A stretch of 6,158 nt of DNA, from assembly GCA_036510515.1 (NCBI GenBank), contig DATCDS010000085.1:1-6158 (forward strand), given 5' to 3'. A program made the position numbers and the translations under genes. A model generated the notes under the pieces. That model was not told the origin of the DNA, did no database searches, and saw nothing but the letters and a program-made list of their open reading frames with translations. Below are positions 1 to 5,313 of the stretch, piece after piece (the first letter of the stretch is position 1; each line of letters opens with the position of its first letter). The stretch comes from JALYSX01 sp036510515 (GTDB lineage Bacteria; Vulcanimicrobiota; Vulcanimicrobiia; Vulcanimicrobiales; Vulcanimicrobiaceae).

Positions 1-137
1 CCCTGGATTCTTGCGGCGTGTATTTCGGGACCACCGGCGGACAAGTCTACGCGTCGGCCGATGCCGGCGATCATTGGGCGCCGATCGTTCGCGATCTTCC
101 GCCGGTACTCTCGGTCGAAGTGCAGACGCTGGCGTGA
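1..137 (+). CDS. BNR/sialidase-like beta-propeller protein, C-terminal end (partial)
   Basis: This is the last 45 or so residues of a gene that begins before the window; it reads in frame from base 3 and stops with TGA at 135-137. The visible end contains VYFGTTGGQVYASADAGDHW, a typical BNR / Asp-box blade (the S-x-D-x-G-x-x-W signature, here SADAGDHW). It is followed by a tail ending in LSVEVQTLA. That tail, and the MoaD-like gene directly behind it, match the widespread 'exo-alpha-sialidase / WD40 / YVTN repeat' proteins that occur as a pair with a MoaD/ThiS-like gene. The family folds as a beta-propeller. A real glycosidase activity is not established by the blade motif alone. The stop overlaps the GTG start of the next gene (GTGA), indicating one transcript and coupled translation. 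The call is strong for the family and weak for enzymatic function. Confidence 0.8.
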   Translation, partial: LDSCGVYFGTTGGQVYASADAGDHWAPIVRDLPPVLSVEVQTLA

Positions 138-430
138 TTCGCGTCGTCTTGCCGGCGCATCTGCGAGCGCTGGCGCGTTTGGGAAGCGAGGTCCGCATCG
201 ACGTGGAGGGCCGCGCCACCCAACGCTCGGTCCTCGATGCGATCGAATCCGCGCACCCGACGCTGCGCGGAACGATCCGCGATCGCGTGACCCTGCAACG
301 CCGCCCCTTCATTCGGTTTTTTGCAGCACGTCGCGACCTCTCGCACGAGTCGCCCGATGCCGATCTGCCCGACGCGGTCTCCTCGGGTTCTGAGCCTTTT
401 CTAATCATCGGGGCAATGTCGGGAGGGTAG
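134..430 (+). CDS. MoaD/ThiS-family ubiquitin-fold small protein
   Basis: A 98-residue protein starting MIRVVLPAHLRALARLG and ending SGG at the carboxyl terminus. It is probably a small beta-grasp protein of the MoaD/ThiS type, whose C-terminal Gly-Gly in known members is adenylated by an E1-like enzyme and then carries sulfur (molybdopterin or thiamine synthesis) or forms a conjugate. Visible landmarks are the N-terminal beta hairpin (residues 1-28), a helix with SVLDAIESAHP (32-42), and a second half with RFFAARRDLSHESPDADLP (61-79) leading to EPFLIIGAMSGG. That second half is characteristic of the subgroup paired with BNR-repeat genes. The GTG start at 134 is chosen because it overlaps the preceding TGA by four bases and places a hydrophobic strand at the N-terminus; no strong Shine-Dalgarno is seen, so it probably relies on coupling. 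No moaE, moeB or thiF gene is in the window, so the acceptor and pathway are unknown. Confidence 0.85.
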   Translation: MIRVVLPAHLRALARLGSEVRIDVEGRATQRSVLDAIESAHPTLRGTIRDRVTLQRRPFIRFFAARRDLSHESPDADLPDAVSSGSEPFLIIGAMSGG

Positions 431-454
431 GTAGGTGTGCTAGGCTAGTGTCCC

Positions 455-460
455 AGGAGG
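455..460 (+). promoter_or_regulatory. Strong Shine-Dalgarno AGGAGG
   Basis: AGGAGG lies six bases before the ATG at 467 and is the best ribosome binding site in the window. It fixes the start of the proline-rich secreted protein and shows that this gene, unlike the one before it, is translated independently. Confidence 0.8.
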
Positions 461-466
461 TGCTCC

Positions 467-1186
467 ATGCGCGTGCTCGTCGCGATTGCCATGTCGATCG
501 GGTTCATCCTCGCCGGTACCGGCGCCGCCTTCGCGGGTACGTGTCGGTCGTTCGTCACAACCGAGACGACGACGGTCGTCGGGCAAACACTAACGCCGAT
601 TCCCTGCCCGTCGCCCGCCGCCGGCACCGACGCAAAACCTACGTTTGCCTGCAGGCCATGTCCCCGCAACTTCAGCAGGACCTCGTCGTCGGCTCGCGCG
701 CCGATGTGCTTTTGGCAATACACGCCGGATATCGAACAAAACGTGAGCACCGACATCGTGCGTGGGCATCACCGCGGCAGCGATTGCGCTCCGCGACACC
801 ACGCGCAGCCCACGCCCCCCGTCAAACTCGTGGCTCCGACGCCGCCGCCGGGAAGCATCGTGGTGCCCAGTCCCGCGCCGCGGCCGACCGGCCTGCCGTG
901 GTTTCCGCGAGGATCGCCGAGGCAAACGCATACGACGCCCCCGCAGCCGCTCCACGTGCCCCAGCTTCCGCCGTCAACCAAAACAACGTTGCCGGCCCGT
1001 CTGACTCGTCCGACGCAGCGCCCCGTTCCCGCCGTGCCCCCGACGCAAAACGTGGATCCGCCGGTCCCGGTACCGGCCCCCGCGCCGGAGAATAACCCGC
1101 CCGCGCCTCCGCCGCCCGAGCCTCCGCAACCGCCGCCGCAACCGGAGCCGCGGCCGAACCCGCCCGGGCCACCGGCACAACGCTAG
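467..1186 (+). CDS. Secreted protein with six cysteines and a long proline-rich tail
   Basis: A 239-residue protein that I do not recognise. Residues 1-23 form a signal peptide (MRVLVAIAM, hydrophobic core, then GAAFA before G24), so it is exported. The segment 24-113 is Thr/Ser-rich and holds six cysteines (26, 47, 62, 65, 81, 107), an even number compatible with disulfides outside the cytoplasm. Residues 114-239 are low complexity: about 50 of 126 residues are proline, in PTPP, PAPAP and PPPP patterns with very few charges until a Pro/Glu/Arg end. Such tails usually act as stiff spacers across the envelope or as surface adhesion regions. The start follows a strong Shine-Dalgarno. The stop is one base before the serine hydrolase start, so the two genes are surely co-transcribed and probably act in the same compartment. 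The absence of a recognisable fold leaves the function open. Overlapping open frames exist on both strands but reflect the GC-rich codon pattern. Confidence 0.8.
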   Translation: MRVLVAIAMSIGFILAGTGAAFAGTCRSFVTTETTTVVGQTLTPIPCPSPAAGTDAKPTFACRPCPRNFSRTSSSARAPMCFWQYTPDIEQNVSTDIVRGHHRGSDCAPRHHAQPTPPVKLVAPTPPPGSIVVPSPAPRPTGLPWFPRGSPRQTHTTPPQPLHVPQLPPSTKTTLPARLTRPTQRPVPAVPPTQNVDPPVPVPAPAPENNPPAPPPPEPPQPPPQPEPRPNPPGPPAQR

Positions 1187-1187
1187 G

Positions 1188-2093
1188 ATGCGCTACGTCC
1201 TTGCCCTTCTACTTTGCCTCATCTTCTGTGCGCCCGCGTTTGCCGGCACGGATGCACGGCTGCAAACGCAACTCCAATCGATGGTCGATGCCTACTCGGG
1301 AAAGGTCGCCCTTTACGCCACCGATCTGCGCAGCGGAAAGTCCATCGCAATCGATGCCGACAGGCCCGTACCCACGGCATCGGTCATCAAGCTCACGATC
1401 CTCTTTGAAGCGCTCAAACAAATCGAGGAAGGCAAGGTTCGGCTGGACGATCGCGTGACGCTGACCAAAGCCGGCCAAGTCCCCGGTTCGGGCGTGCTGA
1501 GCCTCTTCGACACGCCGCTGACCCTCACGCTCAAAGATGCGCTGACGATGATGGTCGTCGTCAGCGACAACAGCGGCACCAATCTCGTCATCGATCGTCT
1601 CGGCTTAACGGCGATCGACGACCGCATCGCGTGGATGGGTCTGCAGAACACGTGGCTCTACAAGAAGGTATTCGAACCCGCAACCGGCCCCGAGCCTGCC
1701 GATCAAAAGCAGTTCGGCTTGGGCAAAACGACCGCTCGCGAAATGGCGGCGGTCATGACCCGCTTTGCGAACTGCGACCTCGACGCGCCCGGTTCGCACA
1801 CCCCGCCGACCGCGCAAGACCGCCAGGTCTGCGCGGTCGCGTTAGGCATGCTCAAAGATCAAGAAGATCGATCCGGTATCCCGCGATATCTGGATCCGCA
1901 TCTCGTCGTCGCGAATAAGACCGGCGCCGACGATCCCATCCGCAACGACGTCGCCATCGTCTACGCCAGCAACGGCCCAATCGTTATCTCCGTCTTCACC
2001 TACGACAACACAGACCGCAGTTGGAGCGACGACAACGCCGCCCACCTCCTCACCGCCAATCTCGCCAAGCAGATCGTCACCACCTGGCAATAA
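1188..2093 (+). CDS. Exported class A beta-lactamase-like serine hydrolase
   Basis: A 301-residue protein of the beta-lactamase/transpeptidase-like fold, of class A size. Residues 1-19 are a signal peptide (cut expected after APAFA). The catalytic set is visible: S65-V-I-K68 (SxxK nucleophile and base), S126-D-N128 (SDN loop) and K244-T-G246 (KTG on strand beta3), followed by RNDVAIVY. Spacing matches class A: 61 residues from S65 to S126. E163 (in FEPATG) lies 37 residues after S126, close to the Ambler S130-E166 distance, so it may be the general base. However, the position corresponding to Asn170 is Gly167. About 13 extra residues with Cys196 and Cys215 lie between this loop and KTG. Members with a good omega loop hydrolyse beta-lactams; related exported serine hydrolases may not. 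No Shine-Dalgarno precedes the ATG, which lies one base after the previous stop, so translation is probably coupled. A resistance phenotype cannot be inferred. Confidence 0.85.
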   Translation: MRYVLALLLCLIFCAPAFAGTDARLQTQLQSMVDAYSGKVALYATDLRSGKSIAIDADRPVPTASVIKLTILFEALKQIEEGKVRLDDRVTLTKAGQVPGSGVLSLFDTPLTLTLKDALTMMVVVSDNSGTNLVIDRLGLTAIDDRIAWMGLQNTWLYKKVFEPATGPEPADQKQFGLGKTTAREMAAVMTRFANCDLDAPGSHTPPTAQDRQVCAVALGMLKDQEDRSGIPRYLDPHLVVANKTGADDPIRNDVAIVYASNGPIVISVFTYDNTDRSWSDDNAAHLLTANLAKQIVTTWQ

Positions 2094-2105
2094 CCGCAGA
2101 ACGCG

Positions 2106-2363
2106 TTACGCCGAGGGGCGGCCTTTTTTGGAGAGATCGGATGCGACGTCGCGGTAGAGCGTGCGGGTCGCCTGCGCTAGTATTTCCTGAATGCGGAACA
2201 GGGCGTCGCCGGAGATCGTGATCGCCTGCCATTCGACGGCGGCGTGACGGTGAACCAAGGCGTACGTGTCACTGCTCATGTCGTAGATCGCGAACTCGTT
2301 GGACTCGGCGATCAGCTTTGCGCTTTCAAGCGCCTTTGCGTCTATAACGGTAACAAGTTTCAA
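2106..2363 (-). CDS. Small hypothetical protein encoded behind the LuxR-type regulator
   Basis: An 85-residue protein that I do not recognise. It has no signal peptide or membrane helix. It opens with a short beta-like stretch (LVTVID), then a helix (KALESAKLIAESN), an aromatic/beta middle (EFAIYDMSSDTYALVHRH and WQAITIS), and a C-terminal helix from about residue 53 to 78 ending in a basic tail (SKKGRPSA). The start is TTG, supported by AAGGAG six bases upstream. The gene begins 24 bases after the LuxR regulator stop on the same strand, so the pair is very likely one operon, which suggests a linked regulatory or sensory role. Its stop is 12 bases from the stop of the convergent serine hydrolase gene. 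Length and codon use look like a real gene rather than a shadow. Confidence 0.65.
   Translation of the reverse strand: MKLVTVIDAKALESAKLIAESNEFAIYDMSSDTYALVHRHAAVEWQAITISGDALFRIQEILAQATRTLYRDVASDLSKKGRPSA
2110..2129 (+). terminator. Possible weak intrinsic terminator for the serine hydrolase transcript
   Basis: Sixteen bases after the hydrolase stop, GCCG (2110-2113) and CGGC (2119-2122) can pair around the loop AGGGG, followed by C and six T residues (2124-2129). The stem is only four base pairs, so the structure is marginal; the T run is the stronger part. It sits inside the 3' end of the convergent small gene, where the T run is the reverse of two Lys codons, so the match could be accidental. 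Confidence 0.35.
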
Positions 2364-2369
2364 CGGTTA

Positions 2370-2375
2370 CTCCTT
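2370..2375 (-). promoter_or_regulatory. Shine-Dalgarno deciding the TTG start of the small gene
   Basis: Read on the minus strand this is AAGGAG, six bases before TTG at 2363-2361. No ATG or GTG is suitably placed, so this site selects the unusual TTG start and shows that the small gene has its own ribosome binding site despite the short distance to the regulator gene. Confidence 0.65.
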
Positions 2376-2387
2376 GGAGAGGGATGG

Positions 2388-3404
2388 CTACGGCGGTTTG
2401 GTCGCGCTGGGGCGTCGGCTCAGGAGTTTGGCGATCAGTTCGGAACGGTTGCGCGAGCCCGTCTTCTCCAACATGTTCTTGATGTGATCTTGCACCGTTG
2501 AGACCGTGATGTTCATCTTCTTACCGACCTCGCTCAACGTCGTGCCCTGCAGCAGCAGCGCGAGCGTTTCCAACTCGCGCGGCGAGAGGCGAAACGCGCG
2601 CGCGGCGTTGTTGAAAACGCGATCGCTGGGCGGCCGTTCGAGCAAGACGCCAACGAACAGCCCCGTGGGCCCGGAAAGCGGCTGCGTGCGGACCGTAAGG
2701 AACGGCACGGGGTGGGCCACGCCGGACGCTTGCGTCGTCGGGTCGGCCGTCCACGAAGCGATCAGGTCGCGGACGGTCTCCTCAATGATCGGCGGCAAGC
2801 GCTGCGCGAGGCGCGCGTGAAGCTCGGTCAGTGCCGCATCGCGCCCCTCTTGACCGTCCCAGGTCAGCACGACCTTGAGGTCGCGATCCAGCACTAGCAT
2901 CGTGGGTTGATCGAAGGTGTCCAGGGTATCGCCGTAGGGTGCTTCGGCGAGGGCAAGCCCCGAAAGCCGGTCGGTTGACGCGTCCAGCGCGAGGGCGAGC
3001 GCCTGAATCTCGACGGACGTGAACGGCTCGAGCTCCTCGGTCCGCAGCAGGCTCAAGACCCCGAACTCCCGGCGCATATCGGCAAAGACGAGCGTGATCC
3101 CGCTGACGAAAGACCCTTCGAAGGTGGAAAGGGCCGCGGCCATCCGGGGGCCCTTGGTCGTCCGCTCGCGCTGCAGCACAAACTCCTGCCGAAGATGCTC
3201 GAACTCCTCGCGCCGATTCTCGCCGTTCTCGGGCAGCAGTAACTGGTCCGATCCGTTGCCCTTAAACCGGGCGAAACTCCAGTGCGAAACCCGCACGATG
3301 CTCAGAATCTCCGCGATGAGGTCGCGGGCCGGGTCGCCTTCGGAGAGCGTATCGATCGCACTGAGGTCCGCCTCGTAAAGGCGGCTACGTTTATCTAGAT
3401 TCAA
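2388..3404 (-). CDS. LuxR-type transcription regulator with GAF/PAS-like sensor region
   Basis: A 338-residue DNA-binding regulator. The C-terminal part (about 271-328) is a clear LuxR/GerE helix-turn-helix: FRLSPRELETLALLLQG, then LSEVGKKMNITVSTVQDHI as the recognition region, then NMLEKTGSRNRSELIAKLL. The N-terminal part lacks a phosphorylatable receiver. Residues about 15-150 look like a GAF-type sensor (alternating helix and strand, ending FTSVEIQALALALDASTDRLSG), and about 165-256 resemble a PAS domain (TMLVLDRDLKVVL ... FLTVRTQPL ... GLFVGVLLERP). The ligand is not predictable. The start is TTG at 3404-3402; a TAA lies in the same frame just upstream and no ATG/GTG intervenes, so this is the first usable start, with only a weak ribosome site (GGATAGG). 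It is divergent from the receiver/phosphatase operon and leads the small gene at 2106-2363. Whether it regulates the divergent operon or itself is inference. Confidence 0.85.
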   Translation of the reverse strand: MNLDKRSRLYEADLSAIDTLSEGDPARDLIAEILSIVRVSHWSFARFKGNGSDQLLLPENGENRREEFEHLRQEFVLQRERTTKGPRMAAALSTFEGSFVSGITLVFADMRREFGVLSLLRTEELEPFTSVEIQALALALDASTDRLSGLALAEAPYGDTLDTFDQPTMLVLDRDLKVVLTWDGQEGRDAALTELHARLAQRLPPIIEETVRDLIASWTADPTTQASGVAHPVPFLTVRTQPLSGPTGLFVGVLLERPPSDRVFNNAARAFRLSPRELETLALLLQGTTLSEVGKKMNITVSTVQDHIKNMLEKTGSRNRSELIAKLLSRRPSATKPP

Positions 3405-3544
3405 GAGCGGGCCTATCCACCATTTCCACGGTTACGAGTCTTGAGAATTCGTGAGAGGATAGGCACTGCCCCTTCCTGACGAGGGCGCGTCCGCCATCCC
3501 CAAGGCCCGCGCCCCGTCGGGATGGGGCAACAGGGCAGGAGCCT
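3405..3544. promoter_or_regulatory. Divergent promoter region between the LuxR regulator and the receiver/phosphatase operon
   Basis: This 140-base gap must hold the start signals for both directions. I could not place a convincing -35/-10 pair on either strand; TTGAGA at 3441-3446 is a fair -35 but has no good -10 at 16-18 bases. Two inverted repeats are visible: GCCTATCC/GGATAGGC (3411-3418 and 3457-3464) and CCATCCC/GGGATGG (3494-3500 and 3519-3525, 18-base loop). Either could be an operator or an RNA hairpin. AGGAG at 3537-3541 is the likely ribosome site of the rightward operon, with a rather short three-base spacer. Confidence 0.5.
3411..3464. repeat. 8-base inverted repeat GCCTATCC ... 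GGATAGGC
   Basis: The arms at 3411-3418 and 3457-3464 are perfect reverse complements separated by 38 bases. The left arm, read on the minus strand, is the GGATAGGC just before the TTG start of the LuxR-type gene and includes its only purine-rich ribosome-binding candidate. It may be an operator pair or a leader hairpin, but an 8-base match in 140 bases can also occur by chance. Confidence 0.4.
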
Positions 3545-3946
3545 ATGGACCACATGAGATCGGCCGTCTTGAGCGCAGATGATTACGTAGCAGACCTCTT
3601 AAGCGATATTCTCGTAGAAGCCGGGTACGACCGGCCGCAGCGATCGGACAGCCTGGGCGTTGCAAAAATGGGCACCTACGCCCCGCTGGTATTGATGATC
3701 GATTTCGATCATCTCCAAAGCGACAAGATCGAATCGATCCGCCAGCTGCGGTTCGTACTGCCGGACTGCGCGATCGCGATCGTATCGTCAGAGCTCAAGA
3801 ACGCGTCGGCAAAGCGATGCCATCTGGCTGGCGCGAGCGGCGTGATATCAAGCCGCAACGGCGCGGCTAAGATGCTGGCCGGTCTTCGGCACTCGATTCG
3901 CACGGGTTGCTACACCGATCCGGACTTTGGAGTGCGCCATGAGTAA
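3545..3946 (+). CDS. Stand-alone receiver-domain (response regulator-like) protein, degenerate
   Basis: A 133-residue protein consisting of a CheY/NarL-type receiver domain with no output domain. Features in order: first strand AVLS followed by the acidic pair D12-D13 and helix YVADLLSDILVEAGY; third strand LVLMIDFD with D53 as the probable phosphate acceptor; fourth strand CAIAIVSSE supplying Ser81/82 at the Thr/Ser switch position; and LAGASGVISSRNGAAKML, where GVISS takes the place of the usual G-Y-L-x-K. The conserved lysine is therefore missing (Ser103, Arg104 next), so phosphorylation or its signalling may be altered. ATG 3545 is preceded by AGGAG with a short spacer; a second ATG at 3554 is an alternative. 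The last 8 bases overlap the phosphatase gene. In this context it probably controls that phosphatase, as receivers fused to SpoIIE-type phosphatases do. No histidine kinase is nearby. Confidence 0.75.
   Translation: MDHMRSAVLSADDYVADLLSDILVEAGYDRPQRSDSLGVAKMGTYAPLVLMIDFDHLQSDKIESIRQLRFVLPDCAIAIVSSELKNASAKRCHLAGASGVISSRNGAAKMLAGLRHSIRTGCYTDPDFGVRHE
3929..3932 (+). promoter_or_regulatory. Shine-Dalgarno GGAG deciding the phosphatase start
   Basis: GGAG (within TTTGGAG) lies six bases before ATG 3939 and inside the receiver gene. It favours ATG 3939 over the in-frame TTG at 3927, which would overlap this site, and gives the phosphatase its own initiation signal within an 8-base gene overlap. 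Confidence 0.6.
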
Positions 3947-4706
3947 CGGCGTGCTGGAAGCGACTCCGTATACGGCCGCACGGATCCTCGTGGATCATCT
4001 CTACGCGCAGAGCTTTCCGTCCATTCCCGGCGTCGATATCGGCACCGCGTATATCCTTGCCGAAGACGACGTGCGGGTCGGCGGCGATCTTATCGATGTC
4101 TATCAGTTCAACAACGGATCGGTCGCCGTTTCCGTCGCCGACATCTCGGGCAAAGGAGCCAAAGCGGCGGCTCGCGCGGCGATGGTGAAGTATGGGCTAC
4201 GCGCGTACGTGTCGTCGGGACTGACGCCCGCGCAGGTTCTGCGAAATCTCAATCTGCTGTATATCGAGACATCGACGTTCGATCCGGAAGACTCGGATTC
4301 GTTCGTCAGCGTCTTCCTTGGAACCATCGATCAAGAGCACCGCGTGATGACCTATGCGTCGGCCGGGCACGATCCCGTTCTGCTCTTGAGCCCAAACCGC
4401 CCGGCCCAAGTGCTACCGCCAACCGCACCGATCGTCGGCGTCTTTGAGGATAATAAGCTTTTTCACCAGCGTCTGGTTTATTTGCCGCCCGGCGGTTCGA
4501 CGCTGGTGGTCACAACGGACGGCGTTACGGAAGCGCGCTGCCCCGACGGCAGATTCATCGAGCGCGCAGAGGTGATGTCGTGGGTTGAATCCAGTCGCAA
4601 TCTTTCAGCTCAAGAACAAGCCAACGCGCTTCTAAACTCAACCCACGATTTCTGCGGCGGAAAGCCTCAAGACGACATCGCCATCCTCGTCGCGTGTTTC
4701 CCCTGA
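3939..4706 (+). CDS. SpoIIE/RsbU-type PP2C serine/threonine phosphatase
   Basis: A 255-residue protein that is essentially one PPM/SpoIIE catalytic domain. In known systems such phosphatases remove phosphate from STAS-domain anti-sigma antagonists and thereby switch on alternative sigma factors or other outputs. All expected motifs are present: VGGDLIDVY (47-55, metal-binding Asp50 and Asp53), VADISGKG (66-73), the ASAGHDPVLLL strand (140-150), VTTDGVTEARCPDGRF (191-206, Asp194) and QDDIAILV (244-251, Asp245/246). The enzyme should therefore be metal-dependent and active. The short N-terminus (about 25 residues) has no PAS, GAF, HAMP or membrane segment, so sensory input probably comes from the receiver protein encoded just upstream; the two genes overlap by ATGAGTAA. 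The substrate antagonist and its kinase are not in the window. I give no symbol because the partner system is unknown. Confidence 0.9.
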   Translation: MSNGVLEATPYTAARILVDHLYAQSFPSIPGVDIGTAYILAEDDVRVGGDLIDVYQFNNGSVAVSVADISGKGAKAAARAAMVKYGLRAYVSSGLTPAQVLRNLNLLYIETSTFDPEDSDSFVSVFLGTIDQEHRVMTYASAGHDPVLLLSPNRPAQVLPPTAPIVGVFEDNKLFHQRLVYLPPGGSTLVVTTDGVTEARCPDGRFIERAEVMSWVESSRNLSAQEQANALLNSTHDFCGGKPQDDIAILVACFP

Positions 4707-4935
4707 CAGCCAGCACCGCGCGCAAGCGACATTTTCTCGTTCGGCAGTGGCGGAATATCGTCGGACGGCGAGCTCGCGGACGGCGAGCTCGCGAACGTCG
4801 AGACGTCGTGATCGTGAGATGGATCGACGCCGCTGCGCCGCATAGGGCCACCGTCATTAACGATTCCGCCCATTTCGACCGCCTGAGGCTCTATCAAGTC
4901 GGCTTCCTCGAAGGTACACTTGAAAGTCACGGCAG
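4707..4935. other. Spacer between convergent genes, with repeats and a doubtful small frame
   Basis: This 229-base stretch separates the phosphatase (+) from the VOC gene (-). No clear T-tailed terminator is seen. It holds the tandem palindromic repeat described separately. On the minus strand a frame from GTG 4930 to 4667 could encode 87 residues with a fair acidic/hydrophobic mix at the start (VTFKCTFEEADLIEPQAVEM), but it has no ribosome site, runs through the repeat, and overlaps the end of the phosphatase gene by 40 bases, so I do not call it a gene. Confidence 0.5.
4762..4802. repeat. 15-base tandem repeat built on the palindrome GCGAGCTCGC
   Basis: The unit CGGACGGCGAGCTCG occurs exactly at 4762-4776 and 4777-4791. 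A partial third copy, CGAACGTCGAG (4792-4802), has two mismatches in 11 bases. The two perfect copies each contribute to a 10-base palindrome GCGAGCTCGC (4768-4777 and 4783-4792). A further short inverted repeat ACGTC-GA-GACGT follows at 4795-4806. The location between convergent genes suits transcript-end hairpins or a protein-binding site, but no function is shown. Confidence 0.75.
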
Positions 4936-5313
4936 TTAACTCTCGATAAGTTCGATGCGATTTCCAAAGGGATCCGCAATGTAGCAGTGCCGATTGCCCC
5001 CAAACGCCACCGCGTCGGGCGCAATCGCAATTCCGTGGGCCGATAAACGCTTCAGAAATTCATCGTAGTCGGCGCACCGAAACGCGGGATGCGCCTTTCG
5101 CGCCGGAACGAACGCCTCGTCCACCCCGACGTGCAGCACGATCTCCCCCTGTCGAAACCACGCTCCGCCGCGCTTCGCAAGCTCGGACGGCTTAGGAACT
5201 TCATCGAGTCCGAGTACCGTGCCATAGAAAGCGCGCGCCGCTTCCTCTCCGCCTGCCGGCATCGCCAATTGAACGTGATCGAGCCTCAACAATGCAATGC
5301 CCCTGCCGATCAC
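4936..5313 (-). CDS. VOC-superfamily (glyoxalase/dioxygenase-fold) protein
   Basis: A protein of up to 125 residues from the vicinal oxygen chelate superfamily, made of two beta-alpha-beta-beta-beta units. Visible signs: LDHVQLAMPAGGEEAARAFY (11-30) with His13 as the usual first metal ligand; EVPKPSELAKRGGAWF; IVLHVGV with His61; the KAHPAF segment (73-78); and the closing DPFGNRIELIE (114-124) with Glu121 as the usual last ligand. The family includes glyoxalases, fosfomycin/bleomycin resistance proteins and extradiol dioxygenases; this short single-domain type cannot be assigned a substrate. GTG 5313 overlaps the preceding TGA (GTGA), but TTG 5292 is a good rival: it has AGGGG seven bases upstream (5304-5300) and would give MLRLDHVQ, only seven residues shorter. 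It is the last gene of a three-gene operon, with no evident functional tie to the membrane proteins ahead of it. Confidence 0.85.
   Translation of the reverse strand: MIGRGIALLRLDHVQLAMPAGGEEAARAFYGTVLGLDEVPKPSELAKRGGAWFRQGEIVLHVGVDEAFVPARKAHPAFRCADYDEFLKRLSAHGIAIAPDAVAFGGNRHCYIADPFGNRIELIES

Noticed and set aside
448..466. A promoter just ahead of the proline-rich gene
   Set aside because: The 36-base gap after the MoaD-like gene shows no usable -35/-10 pair, so it may simply be read from upstream.
448..1095. A 215-codon frame on the + strand and a 118-codon frame on the minus strand over the proline-rich gene
   Set aside because: Both are Arg/Ala-rich reflections of GC-biased codons. The frame at 467 has a strong Shine-Dalgarno, a signal peptide and coherent composition.
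4667..4930. An 87-codon frame on the minus strand between the convergent genes
   Set aside because: It has no ribosome site, runs through the tandem repeat and overlaps the end of the phosphatase gene. Its start resembles coding sequence, so conservation in relatives would revive it.
4694..4939. An 81-codon frame on the + strand after the phosphatase
   Set aside because: It starts inside the phosphatase gene, is Arg-rich because of the repeat, and overlaps the VOC gene end; no family features.
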